Source: Spirochaetales bacterium (GTDB lineage Bacteria > Spirochaetota > Spirochaetia > Sphaerochaetales > Sphaerochaetaceae). From it: DNA of 62,063 nt. The stretch's first letter is position 1. Every line of letters begins with the position of its first letter. Positions 25,985 to 34,243 of the stretch are shown one piece after another. The position numbers were made by a program, and so were the translations under genes. The notes beneath the pieces were generated by a model. The model saw nothing but the letters and a program-made list of their open reading frames with translations. It did no database searches and was not told the DNA's origin. The stretch is taken from assembly GCA_018433865.1 (NCBI GenBank), contig JAHDQJ010000027.1, positions 1 through 62,063 of the forward strand, given 5' to 3'.

Positions 25985-27822
25985 TGTGTCTCTTCGGTGG
26001 TGACCGGTCCTTGGTAGGTGAACTCCGGGACCAGTTTCCTCAGGATCTCAAGAAGTTGCGTGGGCTCCATGGTATAGATCGACTGCATGAACGAGGCGAA
26101 CCGCTGTTCGTCCAAGGTTCCGTTGACGATCGCCTTGAAGACCTTCGGATTGTCCGTGGGGATGGTCTTGTCCTTGTCGCTCAACTTCTCCTCATAGAGT
26201 TTCTCTCCCGGTCGCAACCCGGTGATGATGACTTCGCTGCGACCGTCGCCGAAATACTTCACCAGGCGTTTTGCGAAGTCATGGATATTCACTTGCTCGC
26301 CCATGTCGAGGACCATGACTTCTCCCCCATGCCCCATCGCACCGGCGAGGAAAACAAGGCTCACCGCCTCGGGAATGGTCATGAAGTAGCGGATGATACG
26401 CTTGTCCGTGACGGTGATCGGCAATCCCGCACGCATCTGCTCGAGGAAAAGGGGAAGCATCGAACCCCTGCTGCCGAGCACGTTGCCGAAGCGGACGCAG
26501 ACGATCTCCGTCTTGCTGTTGTTGCACATGCTGGCCACCATCTCGGCGACCCGCTTGGTGGCGCCCATCACGTTCGTGGGATTCACCGCCTTGTCAGTGC
26601 TGATCAGGATGCAACGGGCCGCGTCGTGACGGTTCGCTGCGCTGAAGACGTTGTAGGTCCCTCCGATATTGGTCCTGATGGCCTCCTCGGGGTAGTACTC
26701 CATCATCGGCACATGCTTGTATGCTGCAGCATGGAATACGATCTCGGGGCGGTATTTCTTGAATACACGGTCCAACTTCACGCCGTTGCGCACGTCGCAG
26801 ACGATCGGCATGATGTCATCGGAGAACTCTGCCTGGAACTGGTGCAACCTGAGCGAAAGGTCGTGCAACTCAGTCTCATCTATGTCCAGCAACAGCAGTT
26901 GGGAGGGTTGGTAAGAGAGCAGTTGCCGTGAGATCTCACTGCCGATGGACCCTCCCGCACCGGTGACCAGGACCCGTTTGCCCTTCACCATGTCGTGGAT
27001 GGGGGTCCTGTCGAAGGAGATGGGACTGCGGCCCAGCAGGTCATCGAAGTTGATCGAACGGATGTCGGCGACACTCTTGCGTCCCTGTTCCATTTCGAAG
27101 AGCGAGGGAACGATTTTCGTGTCGATGCCGAACCGCTCCGCGGTATCGAGCGCGGTACGCATCTTGTCGCTCGAGAGGTTCGTGATCGCGAGGATCAGGC
27201 ATTCGGCCTGCATGGTGCGCAGGATCATCGGAAGGTTCTCCAGATTGCCCAGGACCGTAAGTCCCCCGACGATGGAGTGTTGCTTCGCAGGATTGTCATC
27301 GATGAAGCCGAGGAGATTGAATGGGAGTTTCTTCTTGTAGTACTGTCGGGCGAGCTGCAAGCCGATCTCGCCCGCCCCATAGATGATTGTCTTCGGGTAT
27401 CCGTTGCCATTCGCGCCACGTACATGGTACGAGAATGCCATCCGGTAGATGATACGATAGCCGAGGAGGAAAAGCACGCTGAACGAGACATAGACGCTGA
27501 TCAGCCGCAATGCGGCCGACAGGTCCTTCGTGACCAGCATCAGGACGACGGAAATGACCAATGAGGAGAGCAACAGTGCCCCGGCCCCGCGAACCGCGAG
27601 ATCGAGCGAGCTGTCGACCAGCCTGATGTGATAGATCCTGAATGCCATGAGAAATGCGATCTGGACCAGGATGATGCCGAAGACCAGCAAGGGGTGTGCC
27701 GTTACGGTCCTGAGGCTCGCCTCTACCGCGTAGGAGGAGAGCAATCCGCAACCGTACAATACCAATGCGTCGATGAGAATCATCACACCACGTTTCGCGA
27801 GCCGTCTCAACCGATTCTTCAT
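25981..27822 (-). CDS. Membrane-anchored nucleotide-sugar 4,6-dehydratase/epimerase (CapD/WbpM-like)
   Basis: A 613-residue polysaccharide-biosynthesis protein. Four N-terminal membrane helices (about residues 10-125) are followed by a first Rossmann-like CoA-binding-type domain (I-I-Y-G-A-G-E-I-G near 145) and the SDR domain beginning V-T-G-A-G-G-S-I-G-S-E at about 284. The catalytic segment S-T-D-K-A-V-N-P-T-N-V-M-G-A-T-K carries Met where most SDRs have Tyr, as known for WbpM/FlaA1-type 4,6-dehydratases. It probably makes a UDP-4-keto-6-deoxy sugar for surface glycan. ATG 27822 is chosen; a GTG at 27846 would add eight residues. First gene of the operon. Confidence 0.88.
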   Translation of the reverse strand: MKNRLRRLAKRGVMILIDALVLYGCGLLSSYAVEASLRTVTAHPLLVFGIILVQIAFLMAFRIYHIRLVDSSLDLAVRGAGALLLSSLVISVVLMLVTKDLSAALRLISVYVSFSVLFLLGYRIIYRMAFSYHVRGANGNGYPKTIIYGAGEIGLQLARQYYKKKLPFNLLGFIDDNPAKQHSIVGGLTVLGNLENLPMILRTMQAECLILAITNLSSDKMRTALDTAERFGIDTKIVPSLFEMEQGRKSVADIRSINFDDLLGRSPISFDRTPIHDMVKGKRVLVTGAGGSIGSEISRQLLSYQPSQLLLLDIDETELHDLSLRLHQFQAEFSDDIMPIVCDVRNGVKLDRVFKKYRPEIVFHAAAYKHVPMMEYYPEEAIRTNIGGTYNVFSAANRHDAARCILISTDKAVNPTNVMGATKRVAEMVASMCNNSKTEIVCVRFGNVLGSRGSMLPLFLEQMRAGLPITVTDKRIIRYFMTIPEAVSLVFLAGAMGHGGEVMVLDMGEQVNIHDFAKRLVKYFGDGRSEVIITGLRPGEKLYEEKLSDKDKTIPTDNPKVFKAIVNGTLDEQRFASFMQSIYTMEPTQLLEILRKLVPEFTYQGPVTTEETQ

Positions 27823-27906
27823 ACGAATTGCCAAGCCCCCTGTCACTGGAATTGTGACTTATGTCTCAATCATATAAGTTCCGTATTACTTTATCATAAT
27901 CAGGAC

Positions 27907-27942
27907 GATCCCGATACCCACTTTTTGCCAAGTATCGGAATC
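27907..27942 (-). promoter_or_regulatory. Leader hairpin upstream of the dehydratase-antiterminator operon
   Basis: GATTCCGATAC and GTATCGGGATC (minus strand) form an 11-bp stem with one wobble and a 14-base loop, 85 bases before the dehydratase start and about 30 bases after the aminotransferase stop. No T-run follows on either strand. It may be a processed end of the upstream mRNA or an RNA element for the NusG paralogue. Confidence 0.4.
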
Positions 27943-27972
27943 TCGACTCACGAGAATGGGGCTTGACAAGGA

Positions 27973-29178
27973 TCAGGCGACCGGGTCTTTCCTTCCCGGA
28001 TACGATGCGAGAGCCGCTTTCAGGCATGCCATCGCATGCTTCAGGTCAACCGTGTTGAGCACATAGGCGATGCGTACTTCGTCCCGTCCGAGTCCTTCGG
28101 TCACATAGAAACCCTCTGCCGGTGCGAGCATCACGGTCTGTCCGTTCAGCTGGAAGTCACGCAGCAGGTAGATGCAGAAATCCTCCGCATTCTCAACCGG
28201 GAGCTTCGCAACCAGGTAGAACGCTCCCTTGGGTTCGCTGCAGAGCACTCCGGGGATCTTGTGCAATTCATTGACGATGAAATCACGACGGCTCTCGTAC
28301 TCGTCGCGGACGCGGTCGAGATACTCCTGGGGAGTCTTCACCGCAGCCAAGGCCGCGACCTGCTCGATATCGGGGGGACAGAGCCGAGCCTGCGCTATCT
28401 TCATCGCTCCTTCGAGTACCACCTTATTCTTGCAGACCAGCGCTCCGATCCGCGCACCGCACATGCTGTAGCGCTTGGAGAAGGAGTCGACCACCACTAC
28501 CCTGTCCGCATATTCGGGGTAGCTGAGCACACTGGTGAACCGCTTGCCATCGTAGACGAACTCACGGTACACCTCGTCGACGATAAGGAAGATATCGAGT
28601 CGCTTCACGAGGTCCAGAATCTGCCTGAGTTCTTCATCGGTATAGATGTGTCCGGTGGGATTGTTCGGGCTGCACAGCATGATGGCGCGCGTCTTTGGTG
28701 TCACCATCGCCTCGAAATGGGCGATATCCGGCAAGGTGAATCCATCCTCGAGACGGCTGGTCACCGGCTTGAGGGTGATGCTCGCAGTCTGGGCGAACGC
28801 ACCGACATTGGTGTAATAGGGTTCGGGAACGATCACCTCATCACCCGGGTCGCAGAGGGTCATGAAGGTGAACTGGATGGCTTCGCTGCCTCCGGTGGTG
28901 ATCATGATGTCATCGGCAGCGACATCGACACCAAAGCTCTTGTAATAGGAAGGAAGGGCTTCGCGCAACTCGAGCTCCCCTTCGCTCTGCCCATAGGCAA
29001 TGATCTTCCGTCCATAATCCCTGACCGCCTCGATCACCTGTGGTGGAGTGATGATGTCGGGTTGCCCAATATTGAGGTGGAATACATGTACTCCGCGCCG
29101 CTTCGCATCATTCGCGTAGGGAACCAGTCTCCTGATCGGTGAGGCTTGGAATCCTGAAATTCTCTTGGACATCCGCAT
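27973..29178 (-). CDS. Class I/II PLP-dependent aminotransferase (aspartate-aminotransferase-like)
   Basis: A 401-residue fold-type I aminotransferase. Key features are N-I-G-Q-P-D near residue 37, G-G-S-E-A-I-Q near 96, S-P-N-N-P-T-G near 170, D-E-V-Y near 202 and the PLP-lysine motif S-F-S-K-R-Y-S-M-C-G-A-R-I-G near 231-244. It would transfer an amino group between an amino acid and 2-oxoglutarate or pyruvate; substrate specificity is not fixed by these motifs. AGGAG precedes the ATG by seven bases. It follows the PRPP synthetase gene by 95 bases. Confidence 0.9.
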   Translation of the reverse strand: MRMSKRISGFQASPIRRLVPYANDAKRRGVHVFHLNIGQPDIITPPQVIEAVRDYGRKIIAYGQSEGELELREALPSYYKSFGVDVAADDIMITTGGSEAIQFTFMTLCDPGDEVIVPEPYYTNVGAFAQTASITLKPVTSRLEDGFTLPDIAHFEAMVTPKTRAIMLCSPNNPTGHIYTDEELRQILDLVKRLDIFLIVDEVYREFVYDGKRFTSVLSYPEYADRVVVVDSFSKRYSMCGARIGALVCKNKVVLEGAMKIAQARLCPPDIEQVAALAAVKTPQEYLDRVRDEYESRRDFIVNELHKIPGVLCSEPKGAFYLVAKLPVENAEDFCIYLLRDFQLNGQTVMLAPAEGFYVTEGLGRDEVRIAYVLNTVDLKHAMACLKAALASYPGRKDPVA

Positions 29179-29273
29179 GGTTTTTCTCCTGTGTTTGGTC
29201 GTTTGGCGTGATTACCGTCACGCGGCGGTGGGGCTTGGCGACCAGCCGAGGAGATCGGATACCCTGGGAACCG

Positions 29274-30566
29274 TCAATCGCGGTCCGAATAGGCTTCCTT
29301 GCTCCCCGGCAATGGAGCCTGCGGATTTGCCTGGCTCATATCCACCAACCGGTGGATGAACTGGCGGTTGTCCAACAACGGACTCAGCGGCCGTCCGTGG
29401 TGCAACCGGCTGATGACCCGGGCAAACAGCTCGGTGACATCGGCTTGGACAAACCACTCCTTGTCAGTGAGGGTTTTGTCGTGGAAGACGGCATTCGTGC
29501 CGACCACACGGTAGAAAACTCCCTCTTTGTATGCTTGGTCGAACTCCTCGCGCGAATTCCCGTTGAAGAAGGGCAAGCTTGCGAGACAGATGATCTTCTT
29601 GGCTCCGAGATTCTTCAGCTCGCGCATCGCAATCAAGAGCGTGCCTCCGGTCCCGATCATGTCATCGGCCATCAGGACCGTCTTTCCCTTCACATCACCG
29701 AGCAAGCTGATGCTGCGGATGTTCGAGTGCTTCGCATCCTTGCTCACCACCGAGTAGTCACGTTCCTTGTAGAGCATCGCGAGCGGACGGTGCAGGGCTT
29801 CGGCGTAGAACTTGTTGCGCTGGACGGCTCCGGTATCGGGGCTGACGACCACCAAATCGGGATCGCTGAAATCGATGATCTTGTGGAGCTTGATGAGCGC
29901 CTGGTAACTGGCGTGCAGGTTTTCCAAGTGAGTCTGGCTGAAACAGTTCTCGATCTCACGTGAGTGTATGTCGAGCGTGATGATCCGCTCCACCCCCATG
30001 TTCTCGCACATGCGGCCGAACAGCGCGGCGGTCAGTGCCTCACGGCCACTTTTCTTATGTTGCCGTGAATAGGGATAGGTGGGCAGGACCAGCGTGACAC
30101 TCTCCACTCCGGCGTTTTTCAGTGCGTTCACCGTGGTGAAGAGGAACATCAGATGGTCATTGATGCTGATCGAGATCGGTTCGTCACACCCTGCGACCTT
30201 GATCGGATATTGGTTCGAGACATCATAGATGACGAACATGCGCAAGCCGCGGACCGCCTGAAGGATCTCCGCCTTCACCTCGCCGTTCGCGAATCGTGTA
30301 TATTTCACCGGGATTTCGAAATCGGGACAGCTGTAGGCTTTCGGTTTGCGCCCCCTGGGAATCTTCTTGCTCATCAGGTCGTCGTTCAGCGTGACCACAT
30401 CAAGCAGTTCCTCGGGGCTCATGTTGTGCCGCTTCACAAGCGCGGCACTGAGCTTCTGGTATCGATCCAAATAGAGCCTCCGCAGGTGCTTGACGACCTT
30501 TCCTGCGAAGAATTCCGAGCCGGGTCCGGCAATGATTCCCAGCTTGTGGGGTTTGACGATACTCAT
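29274..30566 (-). CDS. prs: Ribose-phosphate pyrophosphokinase-like protein, long divergent form
   Basis: A 430-residue member of the PRPP synthetase family, making phosphoribosyl pyrophosphate from ribose-5-phosphate and ATP for nucleotide, His and Trp synthesis. F-A-N-G-E (usually F-x-D-G-E), the P-Y-S-R-Q-H-K segment, D-I-H-S and S-P-D-T-G-A are in family order. The PRPP loop is D-D-M-I-G-T-G-G-T, with Gly replacing the usual second Asp. Bacterial Prs is about 315 residues; here roughly 55 residues are inserted before F-A-N-G-E and the C-terminus is extended. Such long forms occur in spirochaetes, from memory. Function is likely but the altered loop deserves caution. Confidence 0.8.
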   Translation of the reverse strand: MSIVKPHKLGIIAGPGSEFFAGKVVKHLRRLYLDRYQKLSAALVKRHNMSPEELLDVVTLNDDLMSKKIPRGRKPKAYSCPDFEIPVKYTRFANGEVKAEILQAVRGLRMFVIYDVSNQYPIKVAGCDEPISISINDHLMFLFTTVNALKNAGVESVTLVLPTYPYSRQHKKSGREALTAALFGRMCENMGVERIITLDIHSREIENCFSQTHLENLHASYQALIKLHKIIDFSDPDLVVVSPDTGAVQRNKFYAEALHRPLAMLYKERDYSVVSKDAKHSNIRSISLLGDVKGKTVLMADDMIGTGGTLLIAMRELKNLGAKKIICLASLPFFNGNSREEFDQAYKEGVFYRVVGTNAVFHDKTLTDKEWFVQADVTELFARVISRLHHGRPLSPLLDNRQFIHRLVDMSQANPQAPLPGSKEAYSDRD

Positions 30567-30659
30567 GATCGTACTCTAACACAATTGCATGTTTCGATTC
30601 AACTGCAATCCCGAAATACACATCACAGGGAAAAAAGGAACGGACATCATCGGATCCTC

Positions 30660-30777
30660 AAGACAGGAAGTATAAATAACTCCTATATAGTACATATAAT
30701 ATTCATTTTTAAAGTCACATTATATGTCATAATTGAATATTTTATTAGTATTGTATTTATATATCAGTAGGAGGATA
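30660..30777. promoter_or_regulatory. AT-rich intergenic control region
   Basis: A markedly AT-rich stretch between prs (minus) and the VWA lipoprotein gene (plus), with many TATAAT-like words (for example at about 30694-30702 and 30755-30765). Individual -35/-10 pairs cannot be assigned with confidence. The nearer part of the gap (30567-30659) shows no feature I recognise. Confidence 0.35.
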
Positions 30778-30876
30778 ATGAAGCAGGAACCTTGTTCCTT
30801 CGGCCGGAGAATCCACCATGAATCCACCGGGAACAAAGGAGTTGACGATGGTCCCCATCAAGAGGGTCCATGTTGA
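30778..30876 (+). CDS. Candidate 32-codon leader peptide
   Basis: ATG at 30778 is preceded at ideal distance by AGGAGG, a better ribosome site than many genes here. The 32-residue product is basic/polar with two Cys and no similarity I recognise. It ends 39 bases before the VWA lipoprotein gene, with two hairpins nearby. It could be a translated leader that controls the downstream gene, or a chance ORF. Confidence 0.4.
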   Translation: MKQEPCSFGRRIHHESTGNKGVDDGPHQEGPC

Positions 30877-30882
30877 AAGCCT

Positions 30883-30901
30883 GCCCATCCGGAAGATGGG
30901 C
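30883..30901 (+). promoter_or_regulatory. Hairpin just before the VWA lipoprotein ribosome site
   Basis: GCCCATC (30883-30889) pairs perfectly with GATGGGC (30895-30901) around a 5-base loop; the GAGGAGG ribosome site begins four bases later. A weaker pairing of CCTTGTTCC (30790-30798) with GGAACAAAGG (30830-30839) lies inside the leader ORF. Confidence 0.45.
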
Positions 30902-30915
30902 CCTGAGGAGGATGT

Positions 30916-32079
30916 ATGAAATCGAAAAGAGTGTTGATCCTGGTACTGGCAGTCTTCATCGTACTGACCGCGGTAGCATGCGACCTTGTGTCCAGTACCG
31001 TGGAGTCATTGTTCGACGGAGGGTTCGTCCTCCCGCCGACCATCGCAACGAATACCATAAACTTCGAGATCACCGGAGTCGGGACGGGATTGCGCGGTTA
31101 TGACAACTTCCCCTCCATTACCCTGTTCGTGCAACCGAAGAATCCCGCTGATTCCGTGGTCATCCCGAACCTCGTCGAGGCAGACTTCTTTGATGTCATC
31201 GATGACAATGGTGAGGCACGCCCGATCGAAGTGACTCCACGCGGGTCCGTGACCACGAGCAACAACATGGCCGACATCGTCTTCGTCATCGATACCACGG
31301 GGAGCATGTACGGCTATCTCGACACCATGGTAACGAAAGCACAGGACTTTGCAGACACCCTGGAAGCATCCGATGTCGACTATCGCGTCGGATACGTGAC
31401 CTTCGGAGATGATATCCGCAAAGGTGCCCATGAGCGGCTCGCACCCACCTCGGACATCCTGACCTTCAAGACCGAGATCGACTTGATCACTGCATATGGC
31501 GGAGCTGATGGCCCGGAGAACCAGATCGATGCGATCGACTACGCACGTGCAGGAACCAGTGAGACCACCAGCAACCCCGCAGGCTCGTTCCAGAACGATA
31601 TGGGATTCCTCTATCGTGATGCAGCAATCCGGATGTTCATCCTGATCACGGACATCGACTACCATGTACCGGGTGAAACATACTCGGATGTCCTCGGTTA
31701 CTACCCGGGCGGGGTGGCCAATACTGTCGCCCAAGAGATTGCCAAGCTCAATGCAACCGGAGCGGTATGCTATGTGGTTGCTCCCAGTTATTATCAGGAT
31801 GATTACGAAGAGCTCGCCACGGGAACCGGTGGGGCGTTCTTCGACGGTGAGACCGATTTCGCCGGCATCATCGATACGATCGGCGAAGAGATCACCACCC
31901 GCGGCGATTACATGATCACGTTCATGACCAACGATTTTACGGCGAACAAACTCCACACCTTGCGTCTCGCGGTCCACACCAGTTTGGGAGATGCCCAGGG
32001 GATCGTGACCTACACCTCCCCCGCGGTGGTCAACTACACCAGGGCGATGGAAATCTACGAGGCGGGACTGGCTGAGTAA
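30916..32079 (+). CDS. Lipoprotein with von Willebrand factor A domain
   Basis: A 387-residue exported lipoprotein: signal segment about residues 5-21 and a lipobox T-A-V-A-C with the lipidated Cys at 22. A VWA domain begins near residue 118 with the metal-ion-dependent adhesion motif V-I-D-T-T-G-S-M (D-x-T-x-S form), a further conserved aspartate in I-T-D-I-D-Y, and ends near 330. VWA domains mediate adhesion or assembly of protein complexes through a bound metal. The first ~95 mature residues are an unrecognised beta-rich region. A leader ORF and hairpins lie upstream, a terminator downstream. Confidence 0.82.
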   Translation: MKSKRVLILVLAVFIVLTAVACDLVSSTVESLFDGGFVLPPTIATNTINFEITGVGTGLRGYDNFPSITLFVQPKNPADSVVIPNLVEADFFDVIDDNGEARPIEVTPRGSVTTSNNMADIVFVIDTTGSMYGYLDTMVTKAQDFADTLEASDVDYRVGYVTFGDDIRKGAHERLAPTSDILTFKTEIDLITAYGGADGPENQIDAIDYARAGTSETTSNPAGSFQNDMGFLYRDAAIRMFILITDIDYHVPGETYSDVLGYYPGGVANTVAQEIAKLNATGAVCYVVAPSYYQDDYEELATGTGGAFFDGETDFAGIIDTIGEEITTRGDYMITFMTNDFTANKLHTLRLAVHTSLGDAQGIVTYTSPAVVNYTRAMEIYEAGLAE

Positions 32080-32114
32080 ACCGTTTTTCGCTTCTGATTC
32101 ACTTTTTCCCGGAA

Positions 32115-32142
32115 AACCGCTCCGATATCGATCGGGGCGGTT
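32115..32142 (+). terminator. Terminator of the VWA lipoprotein gene
   Basis: A 12-bp stem, AACCGCTCCGAT with ATCGGGGCGGTT (one G-T wobble) around the tetraloop ATCG, 36 bases after the stop and followed by GCCTCTTTG. Confidence 0.65.
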
Positions 32143-32159
32143 GCCTCTTTGAAACAAAA

Positions 32160-32190
32160 GCGTGACATTGTTGTTATAACAATGTCACGC
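32160..32190. promoter_or_regulatory. Inverted repeat (13-bp arms) upstream of exported protein gene
   Basis: GCGTGACATTGTT (32160-32172) and AACAATGTCACGC (32178-32190) are perfect inverted repeats with 5 bases between. The centre contains the 12-base palindrome TTGTTATAACAA. No T-run follows on the plus strand, and a terminator for the preceding gene already lies 18 bases upstream, so an operator role is plausible. Confidence 0.45.
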
Positions 32191-32236
32191 ATGCATACCG
32201 ATGTTCCGCAGACGGACAATCGGGAAGGAGGCACAC

Positions 32237-32779
32237 ATGGAAAAGAGAAGCAAGACGGTTCTGGTCCTGCTGATGATACTGTTGTTCGCAGCATCCCCGC
32301 TGGTTTCCAGGCCTACTGACGGAATTGCGATCGGAGCCCAGGTGGGAGCCCTAGCCACCGGAGTGGTCGTAGACATTCCGCTCGGGAACCTCGCACTCAA
32401 CGTAGGGCTGAATACGCCGTTGCTATGGACCTATATCGCAAGCCAGTCGGGTGCTGCCGAAGAGAACTTGGTGGCGCCGTTCTTCATCCTTTCGGGAGAC
32501 CTGACCAAACCGATACCGCTAGGCGAGCATTTTGATCTCAAGCTTGGCATCAGTTCGCTCGCGGGAACCGATTTCGAGACAGGTGTGATCGGAATCGGAG
32601 GGGCCACCGCGAAGGGCGAATATTGGATTCCGGACAAGAACCTGGGACTGTTCATGCACATGGATGTCCCCTTGTTCTATTACATGGTATCCGAAGACGA
32701 TTCCTTCATCAGCTCGAACTGGCTGATTCCCCTGTTCGGTATCTTCACCACATCCGCGGGAGTCCTGTGGACCTTCTGA
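32237..32779 (+). CDS. Hypothetical exported protein
   Basis: A 180-residue protein with an N-terminal signal peptide (hydrophobic ~7-19, cleavage near P-L-V-S-R). The rest is rich in glycine and alternating hydrophobic residues (G-A-L-A-T-G-V-V-V-D, P-L-G-N-L-A-L-N-V-G-L-N, G-I-G-G-A-T-A-K-G-E-Y-W) and ends in aromatic Phe, suggesting a small 8-strand-type outer-membrane barrel. I do not recognise the family. AAGGAGG fixes the ATG at 32237. A strong inverted repeat lies just upstream. Its stop shares a TGATCA hexamer with the stop of argH. Confidence 0.65.
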   Translation: MEKRSKTVLVLLMILLFAASPLVSRPTDGIAIGAQVGALATGVVVDIPLGNLALNVGLNTPLLWTYIASQSGAAEENLVAPFFILSGDLTKPIPLGEHFDLKLGISSLAGTDFETGVIGIGGATAKGEYWIPDKNLGLFMHMDVPLFYYMVSEDDSFISSNWLIPLFGIFTTSAGVLWTF

Positions 32780-34150
32780 TCACCACGTGACCAGGAGGGA
32801 GGCTTCCCTGTCGAGCTTGAGATAGACATCCTGGAGCGTCTGCAGCTTGGATTCGCATGTCGATGCGACCTCTTGGGCCTGGGAACGACCGTTTTCCAGG
32901 CCCAAGTTTCCCGTAGTGCCCAAGGCGGTGCGCTCGCGTACCGTACGGTAGGGATCATAGGCCGCCACCGAGGCAAGGTCCATGCCGACCTCACGATAGA
33001 CATCCCGGAACGGGCGTCCTGCAGCAATACGGCGCATCACCTCGTCGGTCGCATAGAGCTCGCTCGCACATCCGCGCACCAGCGCCTGCTCGTTCACCTC
33101 GAGCTTCTGCACCATCAGGCGCATGACCCGCACCACCAGCATCGCGCTCTTGGTTCCGACGAACAGCGGCTCCTTCGTGTCCTGGAAATCTCGATTGTAC
33201 CCCGATGGGAGGCTGCGGATGATCGATTTGACCCGCTCCGAACAGGAAGAGACTACCGCGCTCCTGCTCCTGGTGAGTTCCAAACCGTCGGGATTCTTTT
33301 TCTGCGGCATGATGCTGCTTCCGGTGCACAACTTGGCAGGAAGTGAGAAATATCCCAGCTCACCCAACGAGAAGAGCATCAAGTCCTGGGCAAGCTTGCT
33401 CGTCGTCAGCGTCACATAATCACATCCGTCAAGAACCATCGCCTCGAACTTTCCCCTGCTGTTGTTGGCGTAGAGGACATTGTTCTGTACCTTTGCGAAT
33501 CCCATCTGATCGGCGCTGTAGAGCCGGTCCAATGGCAACGAGGTGCCGTACGAGGCGGCGGAGCCGAGGGGGCTTTGGTCCACGAGTGCATGAAGTTGCA
33601 AGAGGTGCCGGCTCTCATCCACCAGCTCTTCGGCAAAAGAGGCTGCCCACAAACCGACCGAGGAGGGCATCGCCAGTTGCATGTGCGTCCGTCCCGGCAT
33701 CGGGACAAACTCGTGTTCCTTGGCAAGCGCGAACAGATCGTCCGCCAACAAGGCGGTCTGTGCGGCAAAGTGGAGGAGGAACTCGCGCATCCACAACCGC
33801 AACGCAGTCTGTACCTGATCGTTCCGCGAACGCCCCGTATGTATCTTCTTGCCCGCCTCCCCGACGTGCTTCGTCAGGTATGCTTCGATCGCAGTGTGGC
33901 AATCTTCGTCGGCGACGGAGATATCGAACTGTCCGTTTTTCTGTAGGACCAGGATGTCGGAAAATGATTGCTCGAGTGATTCCAATTCCTCTGTCGTCAG
34001 AAGGGAAGCCCGGTGCAGGGTCCTTGCGTGGGCAATCGATGCCAAGCAGTCGGCTGTCACCAGGTTGCGATCCAACAGATAATCGTTCCCTACGGTGAAC
34101 TCCTCCATCAAGCCATCCAACGAATAATCTTTCTGCCACAACTTTCCCAT
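32780..34150 (-). CDS. argH: Argininosuccinate lyase
   Basis: A 456-residue fumarase/aspartase-superfamily enzyme that splits argininosuccinate into arginine and fumarate, last step of arginine synthesis. The superfamily signature G-S-S-I-M-P-Q-K-K-N-P is near residues 268-278; H-T-G-R-S-R-N-D-Q near 99-107 and T-H-M-Q near 150 are also typical. The ATG at 34150 has GGGGAGG eight bases upstream and gives the usual N-terminus. No other arginine genes are adjacent, so it stands alone here. Confidence 0.93.
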   Translation of the reverse strand: MGKLWQKDYSLDGLMEEFTVGNDYLLDRNLVTADCLASIAHARTLHRASLLTTEELESLEQSFSDILVLQKNGQFDISVADEDCHTAIEAYLTKHVGEAGKKIHTGRSRNDQVQTALRLWMREFLLHFAAQTALLADDLFALAKEHEFVPMPGRTHMQLAMPSSVGLWAASFAEELVDESRHLLQLHALVDQSPLGSAASYGTSLPLDRLYSADQMGFAKVQNNVLYANNSRGKFEAMVLDGCDYVTLTTSKLAQDLMLFSLGELGYFSLPAKLCTGSSIMPQKKNPDGLELTRSRSAVVSSCSERVKSIIRSLPSGYNRDFQDTKEPLFVGTKSAMLVVRVMRLMVQKLEVNEQALVRGCASELYATDEVMRRIAAGRPFRDVYREVGMDLASVAAYDPYRTVRERTALGTTGNLGLENGRSQAQEVASTCESKLQTLQDVYLKLDREASLLVTW

Positions 34151-34243
34151 GAACCGACCTCCCCGTCGGGCAAAGTGTAGTTGAACTGCCACGTGAGGTC
34201 AATCGATTCGCAGCTTTGACACGTTCATTGTGCAGGAGGTGCC

